64,000 nt of DNA from Tubulanus polymorphus. Taxonomy: Eukaryota; Nemertea; Palaeonemertea; Tubulaniformes; Tubulanidae. Every line of letters starts with the position of its first letter. Position 1 is the first letter of the stretch. The stretch lies in assembly GCF_964204645.1 (NCBI RefSeq), contig NC_134029.1, forward strand, positions 11,212,850 to 11,276,849, written 5' to 3'. The translations under genes and the position numbers were made by a program. The notes beneath the pieces are model-generated. The model was not told the origin of the DNA and did not search any database. It saw nothing but the letters and a program-made list of their open reading frames with translations. Of the stretch, positions 34,101 through 49,100 are shown one piece after another.

Positions 34101-37100
34101 CATGGAGGTACTAGCATGAGTAGCAGGTAATTAATGTGTCAGACCACAAACTCAGTTCACAAAGTCTTATAGAATTATCGAGCTGACATGTACTCCTGAA
34201 CTGTAATCACTGGAGATCTGTTATAGTTAAAGTTGAGGAATTTTGAAAAAAAACCATCTTTTCAACATTTTCTGAATTATGCACAACTAAAAATGTTAGG
34301 TAAATCCATTGAGAGAGCTTCAATCCAGCAGACAGCCACATCCAGGAAACGCCCAGTCGCTTAAGTTGTCCAAATTACACCAAAGTTTGAGGAGCACAAA
34401 TTACAGGTGACCACTTCGTTCGGCCATTTTGAAAATCCTCTGAAGGGTTACGCTGTTACGTTCGCTACACTGGCAATTTCCTCCTGATCAGGTACTCAGC
34501 ATGTAATTTAGTTCCCCTTACCTGATTATCACTTGAAACACGAATGATGGAAGGAAAGATATCATTATTTATCAATTGACCATAAAAATCAATCAAAACC
34601 TGCATAATTCTAAAATATCGCAAGATAGATCCAGTGTATGTAAAGCCGATCGAGCGTAACTCTTATTTGACTTTGGTCATAAAAATCAAATTTCATGGCA
34701 ACGTATATGTAACTGTCGTTTAAGTGTTGCCCGTGCCATTATATTCCTGGAGGGACAATCAAAAGGGCAAATGATGTTGCGCAAAAATATATGCCTTATC
34801 GGCAAATTGATGTAGTCGAACGTTACATTTGTTTCACTTCACAAAAAATTGTTACGCTCGCAAAAGTTTACGCGCGTTTATTCTGGACAGTGTTCTAGGG
34901 AAGCCTCACAGTTCACCACTAGCAAGCAATTCGGACTGTTTATCAATCTAGTGTATTAGCATTATAGCTGGCCGATACATGCGCGCTGTAGTACGCAATC
35001 ATTCAACATACAGATATTTGACGGCGGTGCGGTATGTTCGAATATTGCTTGTTAACCTTTGTTTATTTCAGATTAAAGTGATTATATACTCCATTTAATG
35101 CATTGATTTGTGAGATTAGGATGTTTAGAAAAGAAATGTATCTTTGATGAATGGAGGGAAAATTTGTTATTTTGTGGAAAGCCCAAATTCTAATTGGTTG
35201 TCGAAGGTCAGTAGATCAGCGCAGTCAAAAACGTTACGTTATCAAAATGAAATATTACCTAGTTAAATTGATATCCGTACAAACGCTTTTGATTTCTAAA
35301 ATTTTCTTCACCGTCAGCTGGTTGGCGTGTGTAAATAAAGAAAAAAATGCGGATTTTATAGGGCGGCGTTCTCATCTCTGATTTTAAGATGTAGTCACCT
35401 TTGGGTACAGGCACCACTGGTCAATTACTCAAAAGTTATTTGGTTCTGGTAAGCCATGGCTATGTATGTTTTTACAGATAAGTATCTTGAAAATAACAAT
35501 TATAGTATTTTCTTTCATTGTCAATGATCAAGTTTACCATGATTTTCCCCAGTTCACATCCCGAAAAAACTGAGAAACTATGTATCCATGTACCTATAAG
35601 ACACAAATCCATTTTTGAGGTTACTTTTTATGAAAAAATGCATCTTATTCGTTAATTCTTGATTTTCTTTTGATTTGTCAAATGAACCACAATTTTGAAA
35701 TGGGAAACTAAAATTTATACTCGAAAACTCTGGAACAGGGACCTGAATTTTTAACTTTTATTTTTTGCAGACAACGAAATTTATTCAAAGGAGGAACAAG
35801 ATATCAAGCTGCAACGGTTGCAGGTATTTGATAGTTTATATATTCATTAAAATTCTTGAAAAATTGAAGGTATCTGACAGGCTTGTAGCTAGAATTGCTT
35901 TGATTATTACATGAGAATTAACTGTAGATTGTCTTAACTTAAGGGATAATATAAATTACTAGAAAATTTGCTTCTAGGGTTATTTATTTGAAAATGAACT
36001 TCATATTCATTTTGAGGTCAGCCATAGGCTGAGCCTATTATTTAAATGACATTGTTTCCAGAGGAAAGGCCTTTTGACTGTGCAACAGGGCATATATTCA
36101 TACAAATCATTCATTAAAGCATTAACCATTCTCCAATTCTTAAGAGTGCTGAATTTTGAAAAAGAGTCTCTGAAATTCACATGAGGCTTTTCACGAAAAC
36201 TGAACGCAAAAATATCAGTTTTAAAAAGCCAAGCTGAAAGCAAAGTCTCCTCTATGATTGGCCTAGCCACAGAAATCAGCAGGTGTTCGACCCCGTGGTA
36301 TTGTGTACAGTTTTACTTCCAGGTTTTATTTTAAAATTTAAAATTGTATTTCAAGATCGATTTCTGTGAAGGCTGATTCGATTTTTGGGAAGAATATTTC
36401 TATTTGTGCTACAGAAAATGTCATTGACTATGCAAGGTTCGGGAAAAATAGCCATTTCTCCAATCAGTAGAAGACCTTGATATGCTAATTTCGCATGTGC
36501 TCGCATAGCAAATTCAATCAAATTTTATTCAGCAAAAATCATCATCGTCCAATTCAGTTTTACTTTATTGAATAAATGAACCATCAAATCCAATTCAATT
36601 TTTATAACAATTTTACATAAAATCCAATTCAATTCTATTCTGCATTCAAATCAATAAGATCAAGGGAAATGATTGATCTGAGGTATTCGTTCCTGCCATC
36701 TCCCCATCTGAGCTACTTATTTAAACACAATTGTATTGTGTAAAATATATTGAGTGGGGAGTGCATTTGACAACCCCACAGATTGCATCATTTGCCATTT
36801 ATGAAAAGCGGTAGTGCCCCTTGGGACTCTTGTTGCTCAATTGTCATAATTAACTCAGAGCTTGGATAGACATGGTCCTGATATTTTTTAACCCACTTCA
36901 GACTTAAGTCCCAATGGGCTTTTGCATTCACCTTTCATCTGTTGTGCATCTGTTCATCTCTAGGTCTGTAGACAGAATCCAGTTGTTTTGTGAAATGTTG
37001 AGTACGTTACAATGGATTGTCTTGATATTTGGGTTATATCTACCCATCACATAATCTACAGCCAAAACTGGCCCAATCCGATTCATTATGATGATTGGCA

Positions 37101-40100
37101 GCCATTGTCGTTCACCAAGACGGGGCGCATACTCATTTTTCAGGGCAGTTTTGAAGACTCTTTGGTCAATTTTCTTAATATATCTATGCATATATGTATC
37201 CCCTAGCCAATCATCGCAAAAATTGGGTCAATCACACACAAGATAGCTGTCCTGTAACTTTTTTTGAGTCTGAAAGGGTAATTTTTGGCTTGAATTCTGA
37301 AATCTGTATGTCAATATTTCTTAACTTACAGTTAGTCTCCTATCGACACAAAAATTCAATCATCACAACTTATCAAAGTCACCAAAATATTTTGCAAATC
37401 GAAATTATTAAATGCTTCCTCTAAGCTGTTGATGATAAAATCAAATTATATTAACAGATATGAGAACATCGGAACTATTTAATGCACGTAAGCCTACCAA
37501 TATGTGGCAGAAAAGTGCCTCTAACAAACTACCGAACTATTCGAACAAATTTGAACTAGTTTATTATGGTCCCCAAATGCTGGGCAACCGCATCTGAGCA
37601 CCTAGAAATATAAATTTTTTTGCATGTTTCTTAAAAAACCAAAGCCTCAGAGAATGTTCCATAACACCGGTCGAAGCTAATTTTCTAGGAGATTTCAGAT
37701 GGGGTGTTGGGTAGCTACCTATAGAAAATAAATGATGTGTGACAGACCACTAGAGAGAAACAGAGCGTGACTGAACACTACCAAATATCTGCCTAGTACA
37801 AATTTGAGTGAGTGTAGTGTAGTCATGCTCCGTTTCTCCATAGGATATTTTTTTGCGACAGCGCCACGGCGCTGGAGCATATTAAGATGATCAAACCACC
37901 TGGTGTCTTCCAATACCACCACCTAGTGGGCTCAATTCAAGTTCAAATATACTTTATTAATACTTATTCAAATATACTTAATTAATACTTTATTCAATAC
38001 TTTATTGTTCCCAGTACTGCAAATACATCGGATTTCCGCAATTAAGTAGACAGAACACATAAAATTAAGAATCTTTTAGTATTCAGAAAACAACGTACAT
38101 GCATCTTATTTTTCAACTTTAATTAGCATTGAGATAATTTTTTGCGACACTCACGGATGATGCGCAATTCCCTTTCGGGAACGGCTGATCGGCTCTTCCC
38201 TGAAAAATTAATTGCTGAATCGACGTCCCGCTAATGATGAATATTATTTTTAGATCCCCTGATTTCTGAATTCAAAAATATAGATTTATATGAACCTTAG
38301 GTCTACCCTTGTAATTAAACAAAGATCTTGCATTCGAGTTTATTCATTTTAAGGAGTTTCTTTATTTCAAGCCGCCGGGTTGATTGTCTAAATCTCTTTG
38401 CTCTTCTCGTGACTTGTATTCAATTAAATTTTCTATTCTCATTCTACAATTTGTACGTGAATACTATCAACGGTAGCATTCGTTTTCTTTTCATTCCGTT
38501 TTTCATAATGATTTTGTAATATTTAAATCTTCATTTTATCACGACGGGTGCTTCCGCTTTTAAACTGTTCGTTTATTACTTCCGATTTTTTAATCTTCAT
38601 TAATTTATTCATTCTTTATGACTACTCCCTCCAAAATCGGAAGAATTTTATCCTTAAGGGCTTTTTTGATCTTGATTTTTAATGACTTTAATGCAAAACC
38701 ACCTGTCGCAGTATATTTCCTTTTAACAATCATTTATTAGCAGATTCATAGGTCACGACATGCTCTTTGATTGCATTGAGTATCATTGAGGTCATTGGTT
38801 TGTATATGTTCACCAGGGGCATTGAATATTGAAATTCTCAGATTGCCAATCATATCACCAAATTGGCATGGTGTCCCTGAACCCCTAGCTCTTTTGAAAA
38901 ATGATTTAAAATGTTGCTTCCAAAACATTTTCAGTTCAGAAGAAGCCACAAGAATCCTCAAAAAGTGGTGCAGATCTAGACGCTGTAGGAACAATTAACA
39001 GTGTACCGATTTATGAATATGATCTCAGTAGTATAGAGGATAAAGCGTGGAATAAACCAGGTAAGCATTCAATAAATCCTTAAGGTAGAGAGGTCGAATA
39101 AACAATAAAACCCCAACAAAATCACAACAGTATCAAAATTCATTTTGAAAAAGAATATAATCCAACACAATCCACTTCAGTCTCGACAGGTATGATAATA
39201 GATATGAAATAAACTTTGTACAGAAGGGCATATAAATAAGCCCACGTACAAGCATGCATTTGGATTATTGCAATAACACCATCATTCTCTCTCTATCTGG
39301 ACACTGATGTTACACATACATGAATTATAATGATTGGATTTATCATAATCTTTTGTACCTGTTGTTGCCACACAAGTTGTCACAGCATCTCAGAATTATC
39401 TATAATTGATCAAATCTATTGGCGCTTTTCACTCCAATTCAATTCAATTCTATGCAGTCATAAATGAAAGAGTTCCATTGAATTTCATTCAAAAATCATG
39501 CAAATGATTGCAATTGAAGGAAAAATGTGAAGTAATGGTTCCTGACAACAGTCAGTTTTTGGTTCGAAGAATGAACGTACCGACTGCTCTGCCGTTACTG
39601 GATGTATCGCCCTAAAAATTTGCCAGGTGGTAGATCTCGACGTTTTTTATCGCTTGGGCATGGTTTCCAATGAAAATGTATTCTGGAATTTATGTGGTGC
39701 GCCATTTACCAAATTTTTAGTAGCCTCTCCTACTGTTCACAGAGGGCGTAGGGGTCTACTGGCATAGCCACTGACTTGAGTTGTCTGTTGATACAGAACG
39801 AGTTACAGCTGCCTTTGTGACCTGGCTGCCAGGTCACAAAACAGTTTTTCAAATGTAACAGATGATAGTAAATAAAAAAGAAATTAACCCACTTAGTGTA
39901 ACCTACGAGGCACTGCTGCCGGTTCAAAGCAATAAACTCACTGAAGTCAATAGAGTGATTGTATTGGGCTGAGGCATTAGCGTGTGTGACTGAACATTTT
40001 TGTTTATCTGTTACCTGCTGCACCCACGGGTTCAGATCTTCAGTACCGCATATAATTCATGCATTATGAAATGATCATATCAGTACTTTACATATTTCTT

Positions 40101-43100
40101 TGCTATCTATAGTTCTGTAATGGGCCTCCATGGGAAGAAATTTTCAGTATGTGATTAAGGGACCGAGTGTCCTAGGCCACAGGTCAAGTCGGTCGCGAGA
40201 TCCCATATGGTCTCAACGGGCATGGGTGATCACAAAATACTCCCAATCTATTCACAAAAAAGGTTGTAAGTTCTACGTTTAAAAATCACCCGTGGTTTCC
40301 ATACTTACTAAAATCAGCATTTTCGTTTTTACCTGTTACCTGCTGCACCCACAGCTGATCATATCGGTACTTTACATATTTTTTGCCATCTATAGTGCTG
40401 TTACGGGCCTCCATGGGTTCCTAGACAGTGATTAAGGGACCGAGTATCCTCGGGCACAGGTCAAGTCTGTCCCAAGATCCCATATGGTCTCAACGGGCAC
40501 AGGCGATCATACCACATAATAGGCCGCTTTAAAATACTCCTACTCAATAAGTCGGAAGTTCTGTGTTTAATGAATTACCCGTGGTTTCCACTAGTGCGTA
40601 ATGAATGCGATTTAGTGGTTAAAACAAATCATTACATCTACTCGTGCACAAGCACACCATCAATGCTGCGCCTGTCGTAAGCGCCAGTTCCCGTATGTAC
40701 ACCCATACACACATTGATGCCAACAGCGGCCTCCACTTCAAAAGTTATTAAAACAAAATATTAGAAATATTTGTGATCCGATTTACACCAAATAAACCTT
40801 TAAAATAAGGTATTTAGCATCGGATGTTGTACCGAATTCTCCAGATTGATACACTACATAGTTTTCGAGTAAGCGCATTTTTAGTGTAAGCCAATTATGT
40901 TGATTGACAGGCAGGCTTAGCTGCGCGTCTCATTTTATCAATGACGTCAGATGTAAACAATAACATTTCCACATGCGCAATGCTAATGGAAAACAAATTG
41001 AATTTTTCTTAAACAAACTTCTCTTACAGAATATTAATTTATTTTCATAATTTGCCTTTCTTTTATCTAATTTTTGATTTATACATCAGACTGCTTCTTC
41101 GAACCTCAGGACTTTGAAGTCCTCTTGTATAAGAAACATAATTATCCTATAATATTTTTACCTTACGAAACATGTCTTGGAATTTCTTCCCACTGTTTGG
41201 AACTTCCAATTTTTTTGCCGAAGTCTCAAGGTCCAATGTCCACTTGTATTATTTTGACCAAACATAGATGCCCTCATTCGTCAGGGATATTTCTTAGTTC
41301 ATTAATGTGCTAAAAATTCAGTAGGCTTGTATTGAAATCTCGCCACACAGGTGAGCATGTACTATTCTGTCAACAAGCCCCTTGTTAAGAAATATAGTTC
41401 TCATAAAATGACGTTTATGGAATTATTAAATTTTCAGGTGCAGATATAACTGATTATTTTAACTATGGATTCAATGAGGCCACTTGGTCAGCTTATTGCG
41501 AAAAACAAACTAAACTACGAGCTGAGAACCATGCTCCAATTGGAACAAAATCAACGGTGTGTACTATCATTGCAAAAAAAATGGAAATGAATATCATTTC
41601 ATATTGAAATTAACCACCAGCTATACATGCATCAACAGATATTGAACATATTCGGTTGTCAATTTCAGGATTTTGCTGCAAAAACTATTGTTAACCCATC
41701 AAATCCGAATTTGGTCAGTGTATTTGTACCAGGTATGTACAAATCGTTCCATTCACTAGAAAACTTTCAAATCGAAACTTTTCTCAATTGAAGCTTTTGT
41801 TGAATTGTAGTGATGATGATGGATTATAACTAAAATCAGTGCTTTCTTGAAGTAGGGAGGTGGAATACATTTATTTCACTCGGCCATATTTTGATATTTC
41901 ATGTGTGAATATTTTTTCTTCCAAGGACCCAGAAAGTTCCGACCACATATTTCATCCGGTGGTACTATCAGCGTCATTGGAGGATCATCATCAAACTCAC
42001 GGCGACCTAATATAGAAGATTTTAATCCTGTTAATATTCCAGTGACAGGTAGTAATTAGTAAGTATCTGGGATACAGTCAAATCATTGTTTAATTTCTGG
42101 TCTGTTTCTGAATAGCCCTATGTAACACTAGAAGTAGTGAGTTGAATATTTGTCATCTATTATCTGGATGATCCGTCTGTGAAACTAATTTATCTAATAG
42201 TTGTCCTCCTTTTGGGCAGAAAACTGTGTTGTTTAGATGTTATCATGGTAAGAACATTGATGACTTCATTGTCTGCATTCAGTCATTTCATCGTCTGTCC
42301 CATCTACACTAATCTGTTACTGATCTCGTAGAGTCATCTGATGTTGTGTTACTTGATCTGATTGATAAATATGCAAACCACTGATAATTCAGCCCCTAGT
42401 GTAGCGTGCTTTACAAATAAACTTAATGGTGCAAAACTGAAATGACGAAAGTTGAGGACGACTGGTTAAACTGTTATGATATGAAAGCCCTTTTTAGCCC
42501 ACTTGGGACTTTAGTCCCAGCGGGCTATTGCGTTCACTTTTCGTCCGTCGTCCGTCCTTAGACGGAATCCAGTTATTTTGGGAAGTTTTGAAGACGCTTC
42601 AATGTAATGTCTTGATATTTGGGTTACACATGTATCTACCCTAGACACATCTTCAGCCCAAAAACTGGCCCTGTCAGAATCAAGATGGCCGACTGGCAGC
42701 ATTGTTGTTCGCCAAAATCAGCACTTTTTACACATTTTGAAGTTTTTGAGGGAAATTTCGAAGACGCTTTGATTAATTACCTTGATCTTTTGTATATATT
42801 TGAATCTCCCAAGGGCCCATCAGCATAAGAAAAATTGGGTAGATCAGACTCAAGATAGTCGTCCTATGACCTTTTTAGTACCCAAAAATGTCAATTTTGG
42901 CCAGAATTCTGGGTCCTGTAGCTTCCTACTGGTTTGCCATTTCTCATTGCAATTTGTAATGGATATTCTTTGGAAAGGGATGTTATATATATTTTGTTTT
43001 AGCCCGGGTTTTCCCATTTATAGTTTTTCAGTGAAATTTGCCTCAGCGATTAAACAACGAGCAATCTGATTGATGACTGTGGCAGGGGTTCGTGCCGTAG

Positions 43101-46100
43101 CTGAGAGTAGTGATGCCATCGGGTTTGAATCCCTGCCGAGGGAGGATGACTAAAGTATGCCCCTGCCACGTGAGGAGTGAATACACTTTCTTCGAAGCAT
43201 CTTTACTAATGTATACATATGGGGGAAGAGTGAAAATTGTCAAAATTGGTATATCTTTTTCAGTGAAAATGCACCACTGCCGCCAGGTGTTGAACCATCC
43301 GGGGTTGCAGTGCCGAATTTCAATCAGCCTCCACCTACAGGCGTTCATCCTCCTCCTCCAGGTAACTTATTAAGTTGGTTCATAATGCTGGTGTTTTTAG
43401 CATTAGAAAACTATGAAACTATGCTAGGTATTTGTGGCCATTCTTTATAAATATACTTGAAATACTTGCTCATTCTTTTTGACATTGAGTCTCCTCATAT
43501 AGAATGAGTAGTTTCCTGTAGTTCACTTAAAAGTCAGGGTGAGTGTATTTTTAATCATTTGCCAGTAGATCTTAATGCAGAATTGTGGAGTTTATTGACT
43601 GAAAACTGACTGGACCAATTCTAAGCTGGAAATGACTAATTATCATATCTGGTGTTCGTTTGAATTGTATCATTTGAATTGCATAGAAAGATTTGGCAAA
43701 ATGTTATGTGGTTGGAGTCTTTGTGAAATGTTATTTCCTGTGTAATTTGCATATAATGTTATTTTGTAATCTTTGTGAAATGTTATTTCCTGTATAATTT
43801 GCATATAATGTTATTTTGAAATATTCAGCATGGAATGAACAAAAAAAATATCTCATTTTATGCGACCAGCTGTATGCTGAGCCTATTACTATACAAATGG
43901 AGCGAATTTAAATGACATGGTTTCCAGAGTAAAGGATCTTCGACTGTGCAACTGAGCATATATTCATACAAATCCTTCATTAAAGCATTATCCATTCTTA
44001 AAACTCTATGAAGCTGAATTTTGAAAGAGGGCCTTGTTAAAATCTATATGAGTTTTTTCGTAGTTTCTGAGTCGCTGACCCAGTTTTCCTTATACCGCTA
44101 AGATAGTACATGTATGTTACATACATTGTAGTTAATTTACTTTACATGTCAACCGTTTTATTTTGAAATTTAGCGGCCAACATAAAAAGCACGGTGTCCT
44201 TTTCATGAATTTTAGTGTAAAATGAAGTGTAATTGTTGGCTATTTCAGTGCCTCGGATGCTCTAATAGGCTCGCGCTAATTTGGCACGCACCAAGCCATA
44301 AAATAAAAAAGTCTTTTTTTCCGGTCACACTATTATGATTTTTATGGGTAGGTAGGTGGGGAATTTTTTTAAAATTTTTTTGGTGTTCAACACATCAAAA
44401 TGATACGTCCAGATATAAAATTCTCTACCAAACTGCGAACTCTATTGTGAAATCTTTATTTGCAATTCATTTTATTAGCAAACAAGTCTGATGCCTCTTT
44501 CGTTTTGTTACCAGTTCATCATTAGTAGGTTCTTCATGCTTAAAATATCCTCTAAATCCATCATCGCAAACGTCGGCAGCTGCCATTGTATCAGTCACAC
44601 CAATTACTGCAGAGAACCAATGTGACTGTTTGGCGGCAAAACAGGGAGATTGTGTTTACAAATTAATACTTACTATGTATTTCAATTTGTTTTTTATTTC
44701 GACCAAAATAGATAAAGCAGAGTCATGAATTGATATATTATAACACAGATCATCTTACGTAGGGTTATTGCAAAAGTTGCAATATTTTCACAGCAGTGCG
44801 CACTGCGCTGCTGTACAGTAATGCTCTCGCTCAATGTATAGGTTGCCCCGGTGATGGCCGGCTGATCTCTGTATCGTGTGCATGCTTGTGGGAAGCCACG
44901 TGTATGTCAGCTCATGCCAGCAGTCTTGTGTAAACAAAATGCTTTAGCGCGTCAACTAGTTGTAGATTCTATGATGTCAGTATTATGATAACCTGGCCGA
45001 GGGACCGGAAACAAAGACTTTTTTATTTTATGCCTAATAACCCTCCACTCCAAAAGACGGTAAACTGCATACGTACATACCTGATATATTGAAAATTCAA
45101 TGCACGGTGGCTAGGCCCCTCTAGTATGTGCCACATGCCGCAAATGTATTTTGTTGAATGTATTATGTCGGATCGGCGCCTGTACTGCAATCACTAACAC
45201 CTTGTAAGCAAGCACATTACATGGCTTTCCATTAAACTGGGTTTTATTTGAGCAGGTGAAATATTCACTCCGATTGAAAATGGATGTCATTGGTCATTAG
45301 CATCTTCTTTTTCTTCTTCAATTTCTAGTTAGCATGATACAGCCTGCATTTTTAAGCACAGCCTTTTGGCTATAAGCATCATTTCATTTTTGGCCTTCCG
45401 TTACTGATGCAATATATTTGATCTGAAAGGATGACCCTTCAGAGAGACTGAGATTGCAATGCCTTCTGGATCACAACACTTGATTCAAGTTGGCTTTTAA
45501 ACAGCCTACCCTTGTGATCCATTGGTAATTCAGTCATCTGACCGATGTTTATCTGTGTCATGTGCCACCGAGCTCCCAACGGTCCTGTCTTTTCCTTGTT
45601 GTCATGTATTACATATGGAGCGAATTAAAATGACATGGTTTCCAGATGAAAGGCTTTTACACTGTGCAACTGAGCATATATTCATACAAGTCATCCATTC
45701 AAGCGTTATCCATTCTCCAATTCCTAGTTATTCGCGAAATCTGAATGCAAAAATATCAGTTTTAAAAAGCCAATCAGAAAGTCTGCTCTATGATGGGCTT
45801 TACCGCAGAAATCAGCAGGTGTTCACATGAACCTGCGGTATCGTCTACTGTTTTACTTCCGGGTTTTATTTTAAGATTTAAAGTTGTATTTCAAGATCGA
45901 TTTCTGTGAAATATTCAGTTGATTTTTGGTTTACCTTTGTCAGCAGTATGAGGTTGGCATTGAGCCAATTCATGTAAAATCGCGGTACGTTTTTTTTATG
46001 TGAGCATTTATTTCATTGGTTCTCGGGTTAAACGACGTATACTTGATGCGATTGAAGACATGACGAACCTCCGTCGATGACATGGTCATTTCTGTTTAAA

Positions 46101-49100
46101 TTCGACGAAAAACTGTTTTTGGCGGGAAAATTCTTAGCTCTTGCGTATATAATTGCAATGACCTCGATTGGGGGGCGTCGTCTCTACGAGCGAATGTGAT
46201 TGGCTGTTTTTGGGTTATACGGGGAATTCCGGCGCTACTAAAATAATTATGGGGAAGCCATTTATGGCGAACGTTTCATTGGACTAGGTGCGAATTTTAA
46301 ATGCTCATTGCTGGTGGGAATATAATTATTTCACATATCGCCATAGGTATTGTTTCATTTTAATACCCGGTGATTGTGTTGATTGAGATTGAAGTGAAGC
46401 GAACGTTCACTACACAAGGCTGCAAATTAGAACATAAATATGAAAAATAATGAAATATGAACATTTTGGAACAACATGCAGGACCCAATGATGTAAGCGG
46501 GCAGGTGATGGATCAAGCAGACAGAGATACTCCTGCCACAACAATTTTATTGTCCAATATTGCGTCTGATACCTTTTCGCTGGGCGCAGCCGTGGGCGCA
46601 GCCATTTCGAATATATAAATTAAATTAGTATTGTTTATACTCGACGCATGCGGACTGATTCTGAAACCGGCAGCATTGCCACAGGATTAGGCGCACACTC
46701 AGGCGAACTTGCCACGCGGTGTCAAAAATATCAAACAAGTTTGATGTCGGCGTCAAAGCCGACGCCTGAAAATATCACCTGCACACTAGGCCTTTTTGAT
46801 GCCGGCGGCTCTGTTGCGGCGGCTTTGATGATAGCGTGCGGTGGGTTTAGACATCCTAATGTGCCAAGTGATTAATTGGCCCAAGAAATTATAATCACAT
46901 TTTTCTTGTTAGTTATGTGGTAGATGAGAGGGGGTCAAGCAATCGCGTAGTGATATGTCCGGATTGACATTGGCAGTAAAGAATGGGGAATGGCCTCTTT
47001 TGAATAGAAAAACATAAATTTATGTAACCCCGGTATATTAAGTTAAAACCCTTTCATGATGACACGAAACATCGAACGGTTAACAGTACCACCTTAACCA
47101 TGATACGATATCACCAGTAAAGAAAAATTATTTTATTCAATTTTACCAGAGTTGTTTATTGAAGGAAAATATCGTTGGTAAGTACGCCGAGAACAACCAT
47201 ATTGTATCATCAATCAGTTGACTGACAGTTTATCGTAAAATTCCATCAGTACAGCTATATTCCAGGGTTCGAATTTCAGAATTTTTCATCCACAGCAAGT
47301 TACTTTCAGAAATGCTGTGGATGGCGGAAGCAAGTCTAGATCTCACCACAGCAAGTGCCTATCTTGAAAACAATACCCAGTTAATTATGTATTCCATGAT
47401 CATTGAAAACTCTATATGAGAGTCAATGTTATTTGGTTACTTGACTTAAACATTTAAATGTATATCAAATCAATTATAATATTGTCTACAATATTTGTAA
47501 AAATTAAACACTAAAAATGAAATCATTAGAGTTGCATCAGTTCATAATGATATGTCATTGAAATTGAATAATTGATTACTTTATTATTGAAAAAACTTAT
47601 AACATGGTTATATTCTAATAATCTATAATTTCTCAAAGATAGAATATGACACTGTGTATAACTATTAAATTAAACTACTGACCGAATGAATATTGGGCCT
47701 ACATGTATTGGAAGTTTTAAAATTCAGATCAAAATTCATGTTAATAGCAGTTGTTTTTGTTAGATGGCAGCACTGTATAGAAATAGTTGTTGGTGCTAGC
47801 ACAGGAATATTCATTGAAATTGTCAACGGCATTTTAAAGAAATTTTATAGACGGCATTCTGAAGCCGTCGGTACAAAGATACGTCAACTAATATGCTATG
47901 TACTAATACAACGTTGGCAAAAGCCGTCAATTGCCATCGTGAAATTCGAACCCTGCAGGATTAGTTTTCACTTTAAGATGCTCTGCCTGCCTCCTGCGCA
48001 ATCACGAGGTGGTAGCAGCCCCTTACGCACTCAGCAGATAGATTCGGTTTGTAATGCGCACTGGGAAAAATAACTTATCTTTTCCATGCATTGAACACCA
48101 CAACAGTGATAACATTTACACGGTGTTTCTCGTAAATTGCAATATGGCAATGGTTATTTGCTGCTACTGTAGTTTTTTGGAATCGAATCGATCGGCCTCG
48201 GTAGCTCAGTGAGATAAGGCGTGATGCTGTTGCATCCACTATCAGTGCTGAGTGACAAGTGGGTTCGAGTCCTGCTGGCTGCTTACAGTGTGCAGGCAAC
48301 ACTACAAAGGCCGTCCCTTCGTGAGGTTAAATGGAGAATCCAATAGGGTTACAAACCAAGGTCCTAATGATGTAAACATACAAAAAGACAAACAAGCAAC
48401 CATCAGCCTCAGTGACACCAATGCCGGCATCGCTCTGTGTGACGTTTTGCATGCGTACGTTTGTCCGGTTGATCTACCTATAATGCATCAGAGTATTTTG
48501 CATTCAGAAAGATCGTTCTGTTTTTGTTTTCATTATTCAGCAACAGTTCATGCAAGAAAAACCAGTCAGTCTAGATTACCCTTACAGTTATATGTTGAAT
48601 ACGAATCTTGTGTAGGCGAAAGTGCCGAAATTGTTGTATTAAATGGATTTTTTTATACAAATCTTTATTGATATAAATCTCTTGGCTGGGACATGATGGA
48701 AACATCAGAAAAAAATTAGTTTCATCTTGAACAGAATCGCGGTTTAACAATACAAATAGCGTAGGTTAAATCATTTGGCAAAAAAATGAAATTCATTCAA
48801 TTCTTAAGTTTGTGGCCCTCAATCAACATCGATGTAAAGCATTAACCACTTATTACCTTACCACAGTATAATCTACCAATGCTTCAAGGCCCATGGTCCT
48901 CTTTGTTTGTTGCCCTTTTCTGAAGTTTAGCAATATAGTAATAGTAATTTATTTTCATCATCAATTTGATCGAAACATAATTACAAATACAATGCACAAC
49001 GAATAGGTAGATTATTGATGCCCATAAGGTTTTTTGGCAATTTGAACATGCTCTTTCTGGAATACTTGGCAATATACTATTGAGTCGTGTCTGTTCCTAT

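Noticed and set aside
42041-42055. GTAGTA donor at 42049 for exon 9
   Set aside because: It would break phase with exon 10, while GTAAGT ten bases on gives a proper junction.
43281-43290. Alternative exon 10 acceptor at CCGCCAG (43286)
   Set aside because: It rescues phase only for the rejected donor; the TTTTTCAG acceptor with the GTAAGT donor is better and keeps ENAPLPPG.
47693-48073. 126-codon plus-strand frame
   Set aside because: Overlaps block S sequence that is not open in the second copy (57538-57815).
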